Assembly: GCA_003164495.1 (NCBI GenBank)
Contig: PLTN01000091.1
Coordinates: forward strand, 17,070-49,855
Length of the DNA: 32,786 nucleotides
DNA from: Vulcanimicrobiota bacterium
GTDB taxonomy: Bacteria > Vulcanimicrobiota > Vulcanimicrobiia > Vulcanimicrobiales > Vulcanimicrobiaceae
Direction: 5' to 3'
Under the pieces are notes generated by a model. It was not told where the DNA came from, did no database searches, and saw only the letters and a list, made by a program, of their open reading frames with translations. The position numbers were made by a program, and so were the translations under genes. Positions 16,761-24,191 of the stretch are shown here, piece after piece; position 1 is the stretch's first letter; each line of letters begins with the position of its first letter.

Positions 16761-17774
16761 ATGGCCGATCGCGTTTCACGTTCACGCTTCGTAGCAAGTG
16801 CCGCCACAACTGCGTTCGCATCGATCGCGATCGTCCGTTCGCCCGCGCGAGCGGCGCAATTCGATTATAAGATGGCACACGGCACGCCCACGAACATGGC
16901 CGTCCACGTGCGCTCGGCAGAGATGTGGGACGCCGTGAAGCGCGAGACCAACGGCGCGATCAACGTCAAGATTTTCCCGAACAACGAACTGGGCAGCGAA
17001 CTCGCGCAGCTCGCGCAATTGCGTTCGGGCGCGCTGCAGTTCATGATAATCCAAGGCGTGTCGCTCTCGGGCGTCGTCCCCGGCATCTCGATGGACGGTC
17101 TCGGATTCGTTTTCCGCAACGCCGCGCAAGCCGAAGGCGCCTACGACGGCCCGCTCGGCGCATACCTGCGCAAGCTCATCTCCGACAAGGGGATCTTCGC
17201 GTTCCCGCGCGTGTTTAATTTCGGAATGCGTCAAGTCACCTCGTCTTCGCATCCGATCCGGTCTGCCGCGGATTTCGCCGGCTTCAAGATTCGCACGCCG
17301 CCCGCACCGATCTCGGTCGATCTCTTTAAAACGCTCGGCGCATCGCCGACGCCGATCGTGTTTCCCGAACTCTATCTCGCGCTGCAAACCAAAGTCGTCG
17401 ACGGCCAGGAAACGCCGTACAGCACGATCGACGTATCGAACTTCGCCGAAGTGCAGAAATACTTGAGCGTTACCAATCACACTGCGACGATCTTCTGGTT
17501 CCTCGCCAATATGGACGCTTGGAACGCGATACCGGCGTCGATGCAGGCGATCGTCATGCGGCATGCCGAGCGCGCGGCGATTCTCGAACGGCGCGATACC
17601 GAGCAGCAGAGCGTGGCCACGGCCGACAAATTGCGCCGCGAGGGCATGATCTTCAATACGGCCGACGCCGATTCGATGCGCGCGCAGCTCAAGCCGTTCT
17701 ACGGCCGTTGGAAGACGCAATTCGGCCCGACGGCCTGGGATTTACTCGAACAAACCTCAGGCAAACTCGTCTAG
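16761..17774 (+). CDS. dctP: TRAP transporter substrate-binding protein, DctP family
   Basis: 337 aa. GGAGG lies about 6 bases before the ATG. The N-terminus is an export signal ('SRSRFVASAATTAFASIAIV', about residues 5-25, cleavage near ARAAQ); an SRSRF motif is close to, but not, a true twin-arginine pair. The mature part matches DctP: 'FDYKMAHGTPTNMAVHVRSAEMWDAVKRETNGAINVKIFPNNELGSELAQLAQLRSGALQFMI', and 'KIRTPPAPISVDLFKTLGASPTPIVFPELYLALQTKVVDGQETP', where the family Arg and Asn/Gln ligand residues occur. It delivers a solute to the divergent DctQM permease. Ligand unknown; an organic acid is the default expectation. Confidence 0.93.
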   Translation: MADRVSRSRFVASAATTAFASIAIVRSPARAAQFDYKMAHGTPTNMAVHVRSAEMWDAVKRETNGAINVKIFPNNELGSELAQLAQLRSGALQFMIIQGVSLSGVVPGISMDGLGFVFRNAAQAEGAYDGPLGAYLRKLISDKGIFAFPRVFNFGMRQVTSSSHPIRSAADFAGFKIRTPPAPISVDLFKTLGASPTPIVFPELYLALQTKVVDGQETPYSTIDVSNFAEVQKYLSVTNHTATIFWFLANMDAWNAIPASMQAIVMRHAERAAILERRDTEQQSVATADKLRREGMIFNTADADSMRAQLKPFYGRWKTQFGPTAWDLLEQTSGKLV

Positions 17775-17779
17775 CTGCT

Positions 17780-17841
17780 TGTGGAAACGGTGAATACCGG
17801 TGGATCGCCGTGCATAACGAAAAGTTCTTGTGGATAACCGC
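17780..17841 (+). promoter_or_regulatory. Promoter-like block with DnaA-box-like repeats, copy 1
   Basis: Copies of a TGTGGATAA-like 9-mer, all in one orientation, start at 17780, 17789, 17799, 17809 and 17829, about one helical turn apart. The last is a perfect DnaA box (TTATCCACA on the minus strand); the others match at 6-8 of 9 positions. The block ends with TTCTTGTGGATAACCGC (17825-17841), identical to 18958-18974. Read as a promoter, GTGCAT (17810-17815) and GATAAC (17833-17838) are 17 bp apart and would start RNA near 17845, where the folded RNA begins. Promoter and DnaA-box readings are both inference. Confidence 0.55.
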
Positions 17842-17842
17842 G

Positions 17843-18082
17843 CCGTAGCGCATTGCGCCTCTTGCAATCGAATTTCGCGTGTGACATCATGAACTCACGA
17901 CAAGCGATTGTCGTGCGACTGGCGAGACAGTCGCGGCGAGTACGGGCCGCAGCGAGCAATCAAAGCCCCGGAAACCCAATGGCCTTCGACGCCGCACTGG
18001 GCTGAGCAATCGGCGCGGGCGTGCGCAACACCAGAAACTCGCATGACGAAAGCCCCGTGGTTCGCGCCGCGGGGCTTTCCGA
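17843..18082 (+). ncRNA. Candidate structured noncoding RNA, copy 1
   Basis: A 313-bp stretch without a credible gene. Elements in order: a 5' strand (17845-17859) able to pair with 18012-18029; a hairpin CACGACAA-GCGA-TTGTCGTG (17896-17915) with a GNRA loop; an abutting hairpin GCGACT-8 nt-AGTCGC (17915-17934) with loop GGCGAGAC; CGACGCCG (17987-17994); 14 bases later ATCGGCGCGGGCGTGCGCA (18009-18027); then CTCG and TGAC; and a terminator hairpin at 18048-18079. The same elements recur at 18978-19219 with nearly equal spacing. The strand is inferred from copy 2, whose terminator has its T-run on the plus strand. Function unknown; the roughly 185-nt closed region would suit a 6S-like RNA, but I see no proof. 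Confidence 0.6.
18048..18079. terminator. Intrinsic terminator, usable from both sides
   Basis: GAAAGCCCCG (18048-18057) and CGGGGCTTTC (18070-18079) form a perfect 10-bp stem around a 12-nt loop. Short A and T runs at the stem base allow termination in either direction. It ends RNA copy 1 on the plus strand and lies 8 bp beyond the stop of the hydrolase gene on the minus strand. Confidence 0.8.
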
Positions 18083-18087
18083 CGTGT

Positions 18088-18897
18088 TCAGCTCTTGGCG
18101 GCGGTGAGGGCCCGCACCCAGTCGATCATCGCGCTCGCGCCGGCATCGGGCGTCGCGAGATGGGCCGCGTTGACGCTCGCGTATTTGCTCAACGGATTGG
18201 CCGGAATCTGCGCGAATTCTTGGGCGCTCAGCACTTGCGTCGGATCGTCCGTCCCGGCCACCCAGATTACCGGGACGGCGATGTGCGGCAGATCGCCCGC
18301 GATATTGGCCGGGCCGGCCGGATCGATGAAGCTCACGTAGTTCTGCGCGCTCGTGCGCACGGTGAACGCCGGACCGGCGCGCCGGCTGTTGTCGGAATCC
18401 GGATACGTCTGCACGGCATCGCCGTGGCCTGCGGCAACCGCCGCCTGCGCCTGCGCGAGTGCGGCGGCAATGCGCGGGATGTTGCCGAGCGTGGCCGCAT
18501 CATGGGCCGGCGCGATCGCCATGACCCCGAGCAAATCCGGGTGCGTCGCTGCATAGGCCAGCGCGCTGTTACCGCCCATACTCATCCCGCCGAGCACGAT
18601 CTGCGTCGCGCCCTGCGCACGCAAACGCGCGATCGCGGCGTCGATGTCCGCGAAGCAATCGGTGAACGTGTGGTCGTAGATGCGACGCTTCGACCAGCAC
18701 ATCTCCGGCGTTTCAACGCGATAGCCGGCCTTGCGCAAACCGCCGACCAGCGCGCCGCCCGGGCCGCCCGATCCGAGCGGCACGCCGGCGAGACCGTGCA
18801 GCAGCACGAAGCCGACGTTCGACGGCGCCGCCGCGCCCGGCGCACACGTCGAGCACACCAGCAGCGCCGCAACGAAGATGCGAATGATTACGAGCAT
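18088..18897 (-). CDS. Secreted alpha/beta hydrolase, dienelactone hydrolase-like
   Basis: 269 aa with a signal peptide (hydrophobic core about residues 3-18, cleavage after the Ala-rich 'PGAAA'). Alpha/beta-hydrolase landmarks: 'FVLLHGLAG' (30-38, oxyanion region), nucleophile elbow GGMSMGG with Ser106, 'IAVPVIWVAGTDDP' carrying the likely catalytic Asp (217 or 218), and 'VNAAHLATP' with His246. The substrate is not evident; a carboxylic ester or lactone is likely from the fold. AAAGGG precedes the ATG. The gene sits exactly between the two noncoding RNA copies, on the opposite strand. Its 5' leader overlaps the promoter-like block of copy 2. Confidence 0.88.
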   Translation of the reverse strand: MLVIIRIFVAALLVCSTCAPGAAAPSNVGFVLLHGLAGVPLGSGGPGGALVGGLRKAGYRVETPEMCWSKRRIYDHTFTDCFADIDAAIARLRAQGATQIVLGGMSMGGNSALAYAATHPDLLGVMAIAPAHDAATLGNIPRIAAALAQAQAAVAAGHGDAVQTYPDSDNSRRAGPAFTVRTSAQNYVSFIDPAGPANIAGDLPHIAVPVIWVAGTDDPTQVLSAQEFAQIPANPLSKYASVNAAHLATPDAGASAMIDWVRALTAAKS

Positions 18898-18911
18898 GCA
18901 GGCCCTTTCTC

Positions 18912-18974
18912 GGTGGATAAAATGGATGCTCAGGCGGGGGCGGTGGAAAACGCAACTTTCTTGTGGATAACCGC
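18912..18974 (+). promoter_or_regulatory. Promoter-like block with DnaA-box-like repeats, copy 2
   Basis: Same design as 17780-17841. TGTGGATAA-like 9-mers start at 18912 (8 of 9), 18942 (7 of 9) and 18962 (perfect DnaA box), with a weaker match near 18921. They are 9 to 30 bp apart, in multiples near 10. The pattern GTGnnnAACGnAAnnTTCTTGTGGATAACCGC is shared with copy 1. Read as a promoter, GTGGAA (18943-18948) and GATAAC (18966-18971) again have a 17-bp spacer. The block is also the leader region of the divergent hydrolase gene. Confidence 0.55.
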
Positions 18975-18977
18975 AAG

Positions 18978-19219
18978 CGCCATCTTGCGTTGTCCGGACG
19001 AGCGACGTATGCTCCTTGCACGCCGGTTCGCCGGCGGGCGAGCGACGAGAAGCTCGCAGCGAATTGGTTACGACGCACGGCTCGTCCGTTCGCCGCTCTC
19101 CGGTTCCTCAACGAAGTACGACGCCGTAATGGCCGAGCTGATCGGCGAGGACGTGCGCAGATCGGATTCTCGTGCTGACCGGCGCCGCGGGGCCCACGTC
19201 CCGCGGCGCCGTCGCTTTT
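18978..19219 (+). ncRNA. Candidate structured noncoding RNA, copy 2
   Basis: Paralogue of 17843-18082 in a 320-bp gene-free gap. Elements: 5' strand 18982-18995 able to pair with 19149-19162 (12 pairs with small bulges); hairpin CGCCGG-TTCG-CCGGCG (19021-19036); hairpin GCGAGC-8 nt-GCTCGC (19038-19057) with loop GACGAGAA, close to GGCGAGAC in copy 1; CGACGCCG (19119-19126); 14 bases later ATCGGCGAGGACGTGCGCA (19141-19159); CTCG and TGAC; and a terminator at 19181. From the shared 17-mer to the terminator both copies measure 223 bp. Stems differ by compensatory pairs while loop and spacing are kept. The 3' end touches the stop of the WYL gene. Confidence 0.6.
19181..19219 (+). terminator. Intrinsic terminator of RNA copy 2
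   Basis: GGCGCCGCGGG (19181-19191) and CCCGCGGCGCC (19200-19210) form a perfect 11-bp stem with an 8-nt loop. Four T residues follow at 19216-19219 on the plus strand. It therefore ends a plus-strand transcript; there is no plus-strand coding gene upstream, which supports the noncoding RNA. Confidence 0.85.
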
Positions 19220-20234
19220 ATTCCTCGTACGTTTTGGCGAGTGCGCGTGCGATCGTGCGCGCGTGTTCGCGCGCGCTCTCCGGCGCGACGACCTCGCCCT
19301 CCGTGCCCCAGCTCAACGACCAGCGCACGATTTCGGCGGGGTCGGCAACGCGATACGTGATCTCCACCGAGCCGTCGTCTTGCCGCTCGATGCGCCGGTC
19401 GCGCGCAACGCTCGCCGCCGCCGCTGCTTTGGCCACGACCGGTGAGAAGCGCACCGTCACATCGGTCAGATCGGTGCTCTGCCACACGCCGCTGACCGAA
19501 TGGGCGCCGTAGGCCTCGAGATTGAAGTCGGCCGGCCGCTCGAACGTCTGCGGCTGCACCGCAATCGCATCGATATTGTCGATCGCGAACACGCGCATAT
19601 CGGTGCGCGCGTGATCGTAGGCCACGAGATAAATCCGGCCGTTCGAAACGATGAAGCCGTACGGATCGACGCGTCGCTGCGTCTTCACGCCGCGTTTGTC
19701 GGTGTACTCGAACTGCACCACCCGGTGGTCGTGCTCGGCCGTTTGCAGCGTCTCGAAGTTGCGTTCGGCCAACGGTTCGAGCGCGACCGATTCGAGCCGA
19801 ATGGCGAGCGACGACGACTGCATGGCCGTGGCCGAGCGCTGATCGCTCGATTGGAGCAGCTTCGAGGTCGTCTCGTCGATGTAGGCCGAGAGCGTGCCGC
19901 CCAGCGACGAACCCAGCCGCTTGAGGGTGACCAGCCCCAGAAGCTCGCGCTGGCTCAGGTTGAGCCGGCGCAGGCTGTAGCCTTCCGCGAACTTGTACGT
20001 CGAGGTGGCCCGGTCGAAATACCACGGAAAGCCCGCGTCCGAGAGCACGGCGAGGTAGCGCCGCAAACTGCGCGTACTGGGCGGCTTGTCGTCGGCGATC
20101 CGTTCCTTGAGTTCCTCGAACGAGAACCGGCCGTCGTCGATCGCGCTGAGAAGCCGGACCAGGAGGACGACCTTCGGCTCCGAGCGTTCTTCTCTCACGA
20201 TAGGCGTCGTTCGGGCGAGCGGCCCCGGCGCCAT
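19218..20234 (-). CDS. WYL-domain transcriptional regulator
   Basis: 338 aa from ATG 20234. The frame stays open 450 bp further upstream, but that part lacks family sequence and lies over the next gene. The N-terminal winged-helix part (about 18-85) reads 'KVVLLVRLLSAIDDGRFSFEELKERI...STRSLRRYLAVLSDAGFPWYFD'. The WYL domain (about 160-225) contains 'HRVVQFEYTDKRG', 'RRVDPYGFIVSNGRIYLVAYDHARTDMRVFAIDNI' with IYL at 201-203, and is followed by a WCX-type C-terminus. WYL proteins sense nucleotides or nucleic acids and often control DNA-damage or defence genes, but here the neighbours are metabolic. It is divergent from the SBP gene at 20334. Confidence 0.9.
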   Translation of the reverse strand: MAPGPLARTTPIVREERSEPKVVLLVRLLSAIDDGRFSFEELKERIADDKPPSTRSLRRYLAVLSDAGFPWYFDRATSTYKFAEGYSLRRLNLSQRELLGLVTLKRLGSSLGGTLSAYIDETTSKLLQSSDQRSATAMQSSSLAIRLESVALEPLAERNFETLQTAEHDHRVVQFEYTDKRGVKTQRRVDPYGFIVSNGRIYLVAYDHARTDMRVFAIDNIDAIAVQPQTFERPADFNLEAYGAHSVSGVWQSTDLTDVTVRFSPVVAKAAAAASVARDRRIERQDDGSVEITYRVADPAEIVRWSLSWGTEGEVVAPESAREHARTIARALAKTYEE

Positions 20235-20333
20235 GCCGCAAAAAAGCGCCTGCTCGAATACCCTGGGGAGGCACCCATCCTGCGGCAAAGAACTTTTCCT
20301 CTCCCGTTTTATCTTTTGTCGGCAAGGAGTACC

Positions 20334-21677
20334 ATGTACGATTCGAATCGCCGCGAGTTCTTGCGTCGGAGTGGTGCCCTCGGCATCGCCGGCGCGGCCA
20401 CGCTGGGCTATCCGCTCCTCGAAACGCGGGCCGCGGGGTCGGCTCCACTTCTTCCGCCGCGCGACGTCATCGCCGCCGGTGGTGGCGCGACCGTCAAGAT
20501 CGGTCACCTCGACGGCTTTTCGGGTGTCTATGCTGCAGCGTCGCAGTCGCAGCAGCTCGGCCTGGAACTCGCCGTCGCGCAAGCGATGAAAAAGAACTCG
20601 CGTATCAAGTACGAGATCGTCAAGGGCGACGATGCCAATACGCCGGCGACCGGCAGCACCGAAGCCCGGCGCCTGGTGGTGCAAGAAAAGGTCGACATTC
20701 TCGCCGGATGCTTGAGCTCAGGCGTCGGCCTCGCGGTCTCGAACACGTGCGAAGAGCTCGGTTCGTTTTTCCTCGCGATCGGTACGCACGACACGAACAT
20801 CACGGGAGCGGGCGCGCATCACGTTACGTTCCGCCAGACGTGTTCCAACGCGATGCTGGCCAACGCCGTCGGCCCGGCGCTCTTGAAGTTCGGCAAGAAG
20901 TGGTACTTCATCACCGCCGACTACGCGTTCGGTAACGACGCGCAAGCGCGTCTGCAAAAGATCTTGCTTGCACAGGGCGGTCAAGTCGTGGCCAACGACA
21001 AGCACGCCCTCGGCGCGATCGACTTCTCGTCGTACATGACGAAGGCACGCAACACCGACGCCAACGTCATGGTCTTCTGCAACTACGGTCCGGATACGCA
21101 AAACGCCGTCAAGGCAGCGATCCAGCTCGGCATCAACCAGAAGATGAAATTCGGCGGTATCTTGTGCGGCAACGACGTCGCCGTCGGCCTGCCGGTCGAC
21201 GACATCGTCGGATCCACGTGGGGCTACGTCTGGGGACCGGACGCCGGCGGCACGCGCACGGCGGAGATCTACAAAGACCTGAAGACCAAGGCGAAAAACG
21301 TCGATTGGCGCATGTACCTCGGCCTGATGGCCGGCGAAACGATGATCAACCGCATGAACGCAGCCGGCACGACCGACCCGTCCAAGATCGTCGCCGCCTA
21401 CCTGGGTTACAAGTACGACGCCGGTAAAAAGAGCGACGCCTACTTCCGCGACTGCGATCATCAAGCCGTGCAAGAAACCTATGCCGGCACGATCGTTCCG
21501 AAAGCCAAGCGCAAGAGCGACGGCGAGTACTTCGTCATCACCAACCGCGTCGGTGGCGACTACGCTGCCGAAGCGTGCAGCGCGCCGGATTCGGCCGCAG
21601 CGACGAAGACCTTCGCGACCGAGACACCCATCCCGGTCCGCCAAGGCTACACGCCGCTAAACCTCAAGTCGGCTTAG
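20334..21677 (+). CDS. Orphan type I ABC substrate-binding protein with Tat signal
   Basis: 447 aa. AAGGAG lies 4-5 bases before ATG 20334. The N-terminus is a twin-arginine signal ('NRREFLRRSGALGIAGAATLGYP', RR at residues 6-7), so the protein is exported folded. The mature part has the LivK/AmiC-type binding fold: 'VKIGHLDGFSGVYAAASQSQQLGLELAVAQAM', 'VDILAGCLSSGVGLAVSNTCEELGSFFLAIGTHDTN', 'WYFITADYAFGNDAQARL'. No permease or ATPase genes are adjacent. It may feed the Liv-type permease at 11727-14878 or another importer. Its stop overlaps the dioxygenase gene on the other strand by 4 bp. Ligand unknown. Confidence 0.9.
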   Translation: MYDSNRREFLRRSGALGIAGAATLGYPLLETRAAGSAPLLPPRDVIAAGGGATVKIGHLDGFSGVYAAASQSQQLGLELAVAQAMKKNSRIKYEIVKGDDANTPATGSTEARRLVVQEKVDILAGCLSSGVGLAVSNTCEELGSFFLAIGTHDTNITGAGAHHVTFRQTCSNAMLANAVGPALLKFGKKWYFITADYAFGNDAQARLQKILLAQGGQVVANDKHALGAIDFSSYMTKARNTDANVMVFCNYGPDTQNAVKAAIQLGINQKMKFGGILCGNDVAVGLPVDDIVGSTWGYVWGPDAGGTRTAEIYKDLKTKAKNVDWRMYLGLMAGETMINRMNAAGTTDPSKIVAAYLGYKYDAGKKSDAYFRDCDHQAVQETYAGTIVPKAKRKSDGEYFVITNRVGGDYAAEACSAPDSAAATKTFATETPIPVRQGYTPLNLKSA

Positions 21678-22645
21678 CAGAATCCGTTCGGGTGTTGGCC
21701 CTCGTCCGCGCGTAATGCGGACAGGGCCGACATCAGCGGACGATCGTCGAAGCGGAACAGGTAGACGCGCTCGTCGCCGGTGTTCTCGTGCACGACCGTC
21801 TGCCACGCCGGAACGGCAAACGTATCGCCGCGCTTCCAGTGCAGCGTGATATCGCCGACCTGCGTGCGACCGCTGCCTTCATAGGCGTGAAACACCGCGC
21901 TGGCCGTTTCGCGCGCCGGAGCGGTTTTTGCACCCTTGTCGATGCGGTACGCCGACGCGCCTATCGTCGCGCTGATATCGGCACCGTTGGCGCGCATGTG
22001 ATACCGTTCCTCAACCGCCGCGCCGGGCTTGGCGTCGAGTTTCGGTTGCATCTCGGCCCACGGATAGCGGCGATTCGAAGCCGTCTTGAGCAGATCCGAT
22101 GGATAGCGCGCTTGCGCGTAGTGTTCCGTGAAGTTGCTCGGCAGCACTTGCCATAGCGGCAGGTCGAGACCGTCGAGCCAGATCATCGGCACGTCGCCTT
22201 CGTTGCCGTGATCGTGCCACTCCCAAGACGGCGTCAGCACCAAGTCGCCGCGCTGCATCATCACCTTCTCACCTTCGACGGCGGTGAAGCCGCGCTCGCC
22301 TTCGATGATGAAACGCAACGCAAACGGCGTGTGCCGGTGCGCGCGCGCGGTCTCACCGGGCAGAATCGTCTGCAGGCCGGCGTAGAGCGTGTCGGTCGTG
22401 TGCGGCGCCTTCAATTTCGGATTGATCAGCATGAACACGCGGCGTTCCGCGAGTTCGGTGCCGACCAAGCGCGCCGCGCGTTCGCAGAACGGGCGCAGCT
22501 TCGTGTAGTCCCACACATACGGCATGGCCTTCGCCACCGGGAACGGCGGCGATACCGTGCTCAGCAGCGGCCAGAGCGGCTCGGCGTGCTCGACGACGGC
22601 CTCATCGAAGAGCCGCTCGAGGCTATCTTGCTGGACGACGGTCAT
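21674..22645 (-). CDS. Gentisate 1,2-dioxygenase-like bicupin
   Basis: 323 aa from ATG 22645, with GGAGG about 10 bases upstream. An in-frame ATG at 22687 also has a good site and would give 337 aa. The first cupin holds 'ETARAHRHTPFALRFIIEGERGFTAVEGEKVMMQRGDLVLTPSWEWHDHGNEG', with likely Fe(II) ligands H103, H105 and H144 or H146; the second cupin is near the C-terminus ('ITLHWKRGDTFAVPAWQTVVHEN'). The family opens the ring of gentisate or related hydroxybenzoates such as 1-hydroxy-2-naphthoate or salicylate. No maleylpyruvate isomerase or hydrolase gene is nearby, so the substrate stays open. Confidence 0.85.
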   Translation of the reverse strand: MTVVQQDSLERLFDEAVVEHAEPLWPLLSTVSPPFPVAKAMPYVWDYTKLRPFCERAARLVGTELAERRVFMLINPKLKAPHTTDTLYAGLQTILPGETARAHRHTPFALRFIIEGERGFTAVEGEKVMMQRGDLVLTPSWEWHDHGNEGDVPMIWLDGLDLPLWQVLPSNFTEHYAQARYPSDLLKTASNRRYPWAEMQPKLDAKPGAAVEERYHMRANGADISATIGASAYRIDKGAKTAPARETASAVFHAYEGSGRTQVGDITLHWKRGDTFAVPAWQTVVHENTGDERVYLFRFDDRPLMSALSALRADEGQHPNGFC

Positions 22646-22746
22646 AAAATGGGGCCTCCGGAGGCGCAAAGCGGTGTTGTTCTCCATGACCTTCCCGTGC
22701 CGCGGCGGGTTTCCGGGGTGGGCCGGCGCAAGAACGCATTCTTTAG

Positions 22747-22775
22747 TTGACAGGGGCCCGGGGCTGATGTATCGT
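22747..22775 (+). promoter_or_regulatory. Sigma-70-type promoter of the BlaI-like gene
   Basis: TTGACA (22747-22752), a perfect -35 hexamer, is followed after 17 bp by TATCGT (22770-22775). Transcription would start near 22782, the A of the likely ATG, predicting a leaderless mRNA. The region separates the divergent dioxygenase and BlaI-like genes. Confidence 0.6.
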
Positions 22776-22781
22776 CGGCGC

Positions 22782-23165
22782 ATGGCCCGCAAGAAGACTC
22801 CGACCCTCACCGAGGCAGAGTACCGCCTGATGGACATCGTGTGGACGAACGGGCCGCTGAGCGTCGCCGAGGTGCTCGACCGCGTCGGCGATCCGCCGCT
22901 GGCCTACAACACGGTCCTGACCACCCTGCGCATCCTCGAACAAAAGGGCTATCTCTCGCACAAGGCGTCCGGCCGGGCGTTCATCTACCACGCAAACGTC
23001 GAGCGGGACGAGGCCCAGCGCGACGTCGTCAACCACATGGTCGCGCGCTTCTTCGGCGGCTCACCCCGCGAACTGGTGCTCAATCTGCTCGAGTCGGAGT
23101 CGCTCGACAATGCCGAACTCGCCCGGTTGCGCGAACTCATCGAAAAGAAGGCGGGACCGGCATGA
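22782..23165 (+). CDS. BlaI/MecI-family transcriptional regulator
   Basis: 127 aa from ATG 22782 (protein begins MARKKTP); an ATG at 22767 would add five residues. The winged helix occupies about residues 8-75 ('LTEAEYRLMDIVWTNGPLSVAEVLDRV', 'LAYNTVLTTLRILEQKGYLSHKASGRAFIYHAN'). The C-terminal half is the dimerisation region where BlaI is cleaved in the classical system. Members usually pair with a membrane metallopeptidase, BlaR1/M56; none is found here, and the next gene is the convergent pirin. The target is therefore unknown; the divergent dioxygenase gene is a simple candidate. Confidence 0.9.
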   Translation: MARKKTPTLTEAEYRLMDIVWTNGPLSVAEVLDRVGDPPLAYNTVLTTLRILEQKGYLSHKASGRAFIYHANVERDEAQRDVVNHMVARFFGGSPRELVLNLLESESLDNAELARLRELIEKKAGPA

Positions 23166-23251
23166 TCGGGCCTCGCATGCATTTTCAACAGCATACGATT
23201 CACGTGCCGACGCACCATTTGACGCGGTGCGACGCGCCGATCGAACGGACG

Positions 23252-24118
23252 CTAGTTCGTGCGGGCGATTTCGCCGAAGCGGCCGGCTTGATAATCGCGG
23301 AACGCCTGCTCGATCTCGGCCTTCGTGTTCATCACGAAGGGTCCGTAGCGCGCAACGGGTTCGTTGAGCGGCATGCCGGCGAGAACCAGCGCTTCGAAGC
23401 CGCCGGCATCAGCCGTTAGCTCGAGCGTCGCCGGGGCGTTGGCGATCAAGGCAACGCGGTGATCCGATAGCGCCGTATCTTGCACGCGGCCGCTGCCGTC
23501 GATCGTATGCACGATCGCATTCGAACCCGCCGCGATCGGCAGCGCGAGGTGCGCACCTGCATCAAGTTTCACGTGGACCATCGTGGTCGGGACCGTCGTC
23601 TCGATCGGTGAGCGGCGTCCGTCGAGTTCACCGGCGATCACGCGCGCCCACGTTCCGGGTCCGGTGACGATCGGCAACTGTTCGCTCGCGTACTCTTGAT
23701 AGCGCGGCGTTGCAAGCTTCTGCGCTTGCGGCAAGTTAACCCAAATCTGGAACCCGTGCACGCGTCCGCCGTGCTCCATGATTTCCTTGGCCGGCATCTC
23801 GGAGTGGATCACGCCGGCACCGGCCGTCATCCACTGCACGTCGCCCGGTCGCAGCGAACCGCGATGGCCGTGCGAATCTTCGTGTTCCATCGCCCCGTCG
23901 AGCACGTAGGTAACCGTCTCGAAGCCGCGATGCGGATGATCGGGTGCGCCGATGCCCTCGCCCGGACCGTACGTGACCGGACCCATCTCGTCGATGAGCA
24001 GTATCGGATCGAAGTACGATAGTCCGGCGACCGGAAACGCGCGCCGGATCTGAAAACCACCGCCTTCAAGAGCAACCTGCGTAAGAACAACGGTAATGGA
24101 CGTGGCTTGGGTCTGCAT
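23252..24118 (-). CDS. Pirin family protein
   Basis: 288 aa, a normal pirin length. The conserved N-terminal cupin carries 'GIGAPDHPHRGFETVTYVLDGAMEHEDSHGHRGSLRPGDVQWMTAGAGVIHSEMP', with the iron ligands H61, H63, H105 and E107 all present. The C-terminal pirin domain follows (from about residue 175). Bacterial pirins have been described as quercetin 2,3-dioxygenases and as regulators of central metabolism; which applies cannot be read here. It is convergent with the BlaI-like gene and divergent from the SBP at 24192. The 86 bp between 23166 and 23251 hold nothing I recognise. Confidence 0.93.
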   Translation of the reverse strand: MQTQATSITVVLTQVALEGGGFQIRRAFPVAGLSYFDPILLIDEMGPVTYGPGEGIGAPDHPHRGFETVTYVLDGAMEHEDSHGHRGSLRPGDVQWMTAGAGVIHSEMPAKEIMEHGGRVHGFQIWVNLPQAQKLATPRYQEYASEQLPIVTGPGTWARVIAGELDGRRSPIETTVPTTMVHVKLDAGAHLALPIAAGSNAIVHTIDGSGRVQDTALSDHRVALIANAPATLELTADAGGFEALVLAGMPLNEPVARYGPFVMNTKAEIEQAFRDYQAGRFGEIARTN

Positions 24119-24191
24119 CGCCTACACCATAACCAGGGCTGGGTTGCAACGGATGCAGGGGCGAGCACCCCAGGCGTAGAGTCTGTGGTTC

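Noticed and set aside
17780-18974. Replication origin
   Set aside because: Only two perfect DnaA boxes, no clear AT-rich unwinding region and no dnaA, dnaN, parAB or gidA nearby; kept only as a minor hypothesis in the findings.
17908-19512. A 534-codon plus-strand open frame across the hydrolase gene and both noncoding stretches
   Set aside because: It runs antisense to two well-supported genes, has biased Arg/Ala/Gly composition typical of GC-rich shadow frames, and matches no family I know.
20235-20333. Riboswitch in the leader of the orphan binding protein
   Set aside because: Some self-complementary G/C stretches are present, but I could not match any known riboswitch core.
23162-23419. 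Possible small gene starting on the stop of the BlaI-like gene (ATGA overlap)
   Set aside because: Most of it is antisense to the conserved C-terminus of pirin, and it does not resemble the M56 peptidase that usually follows blaI.
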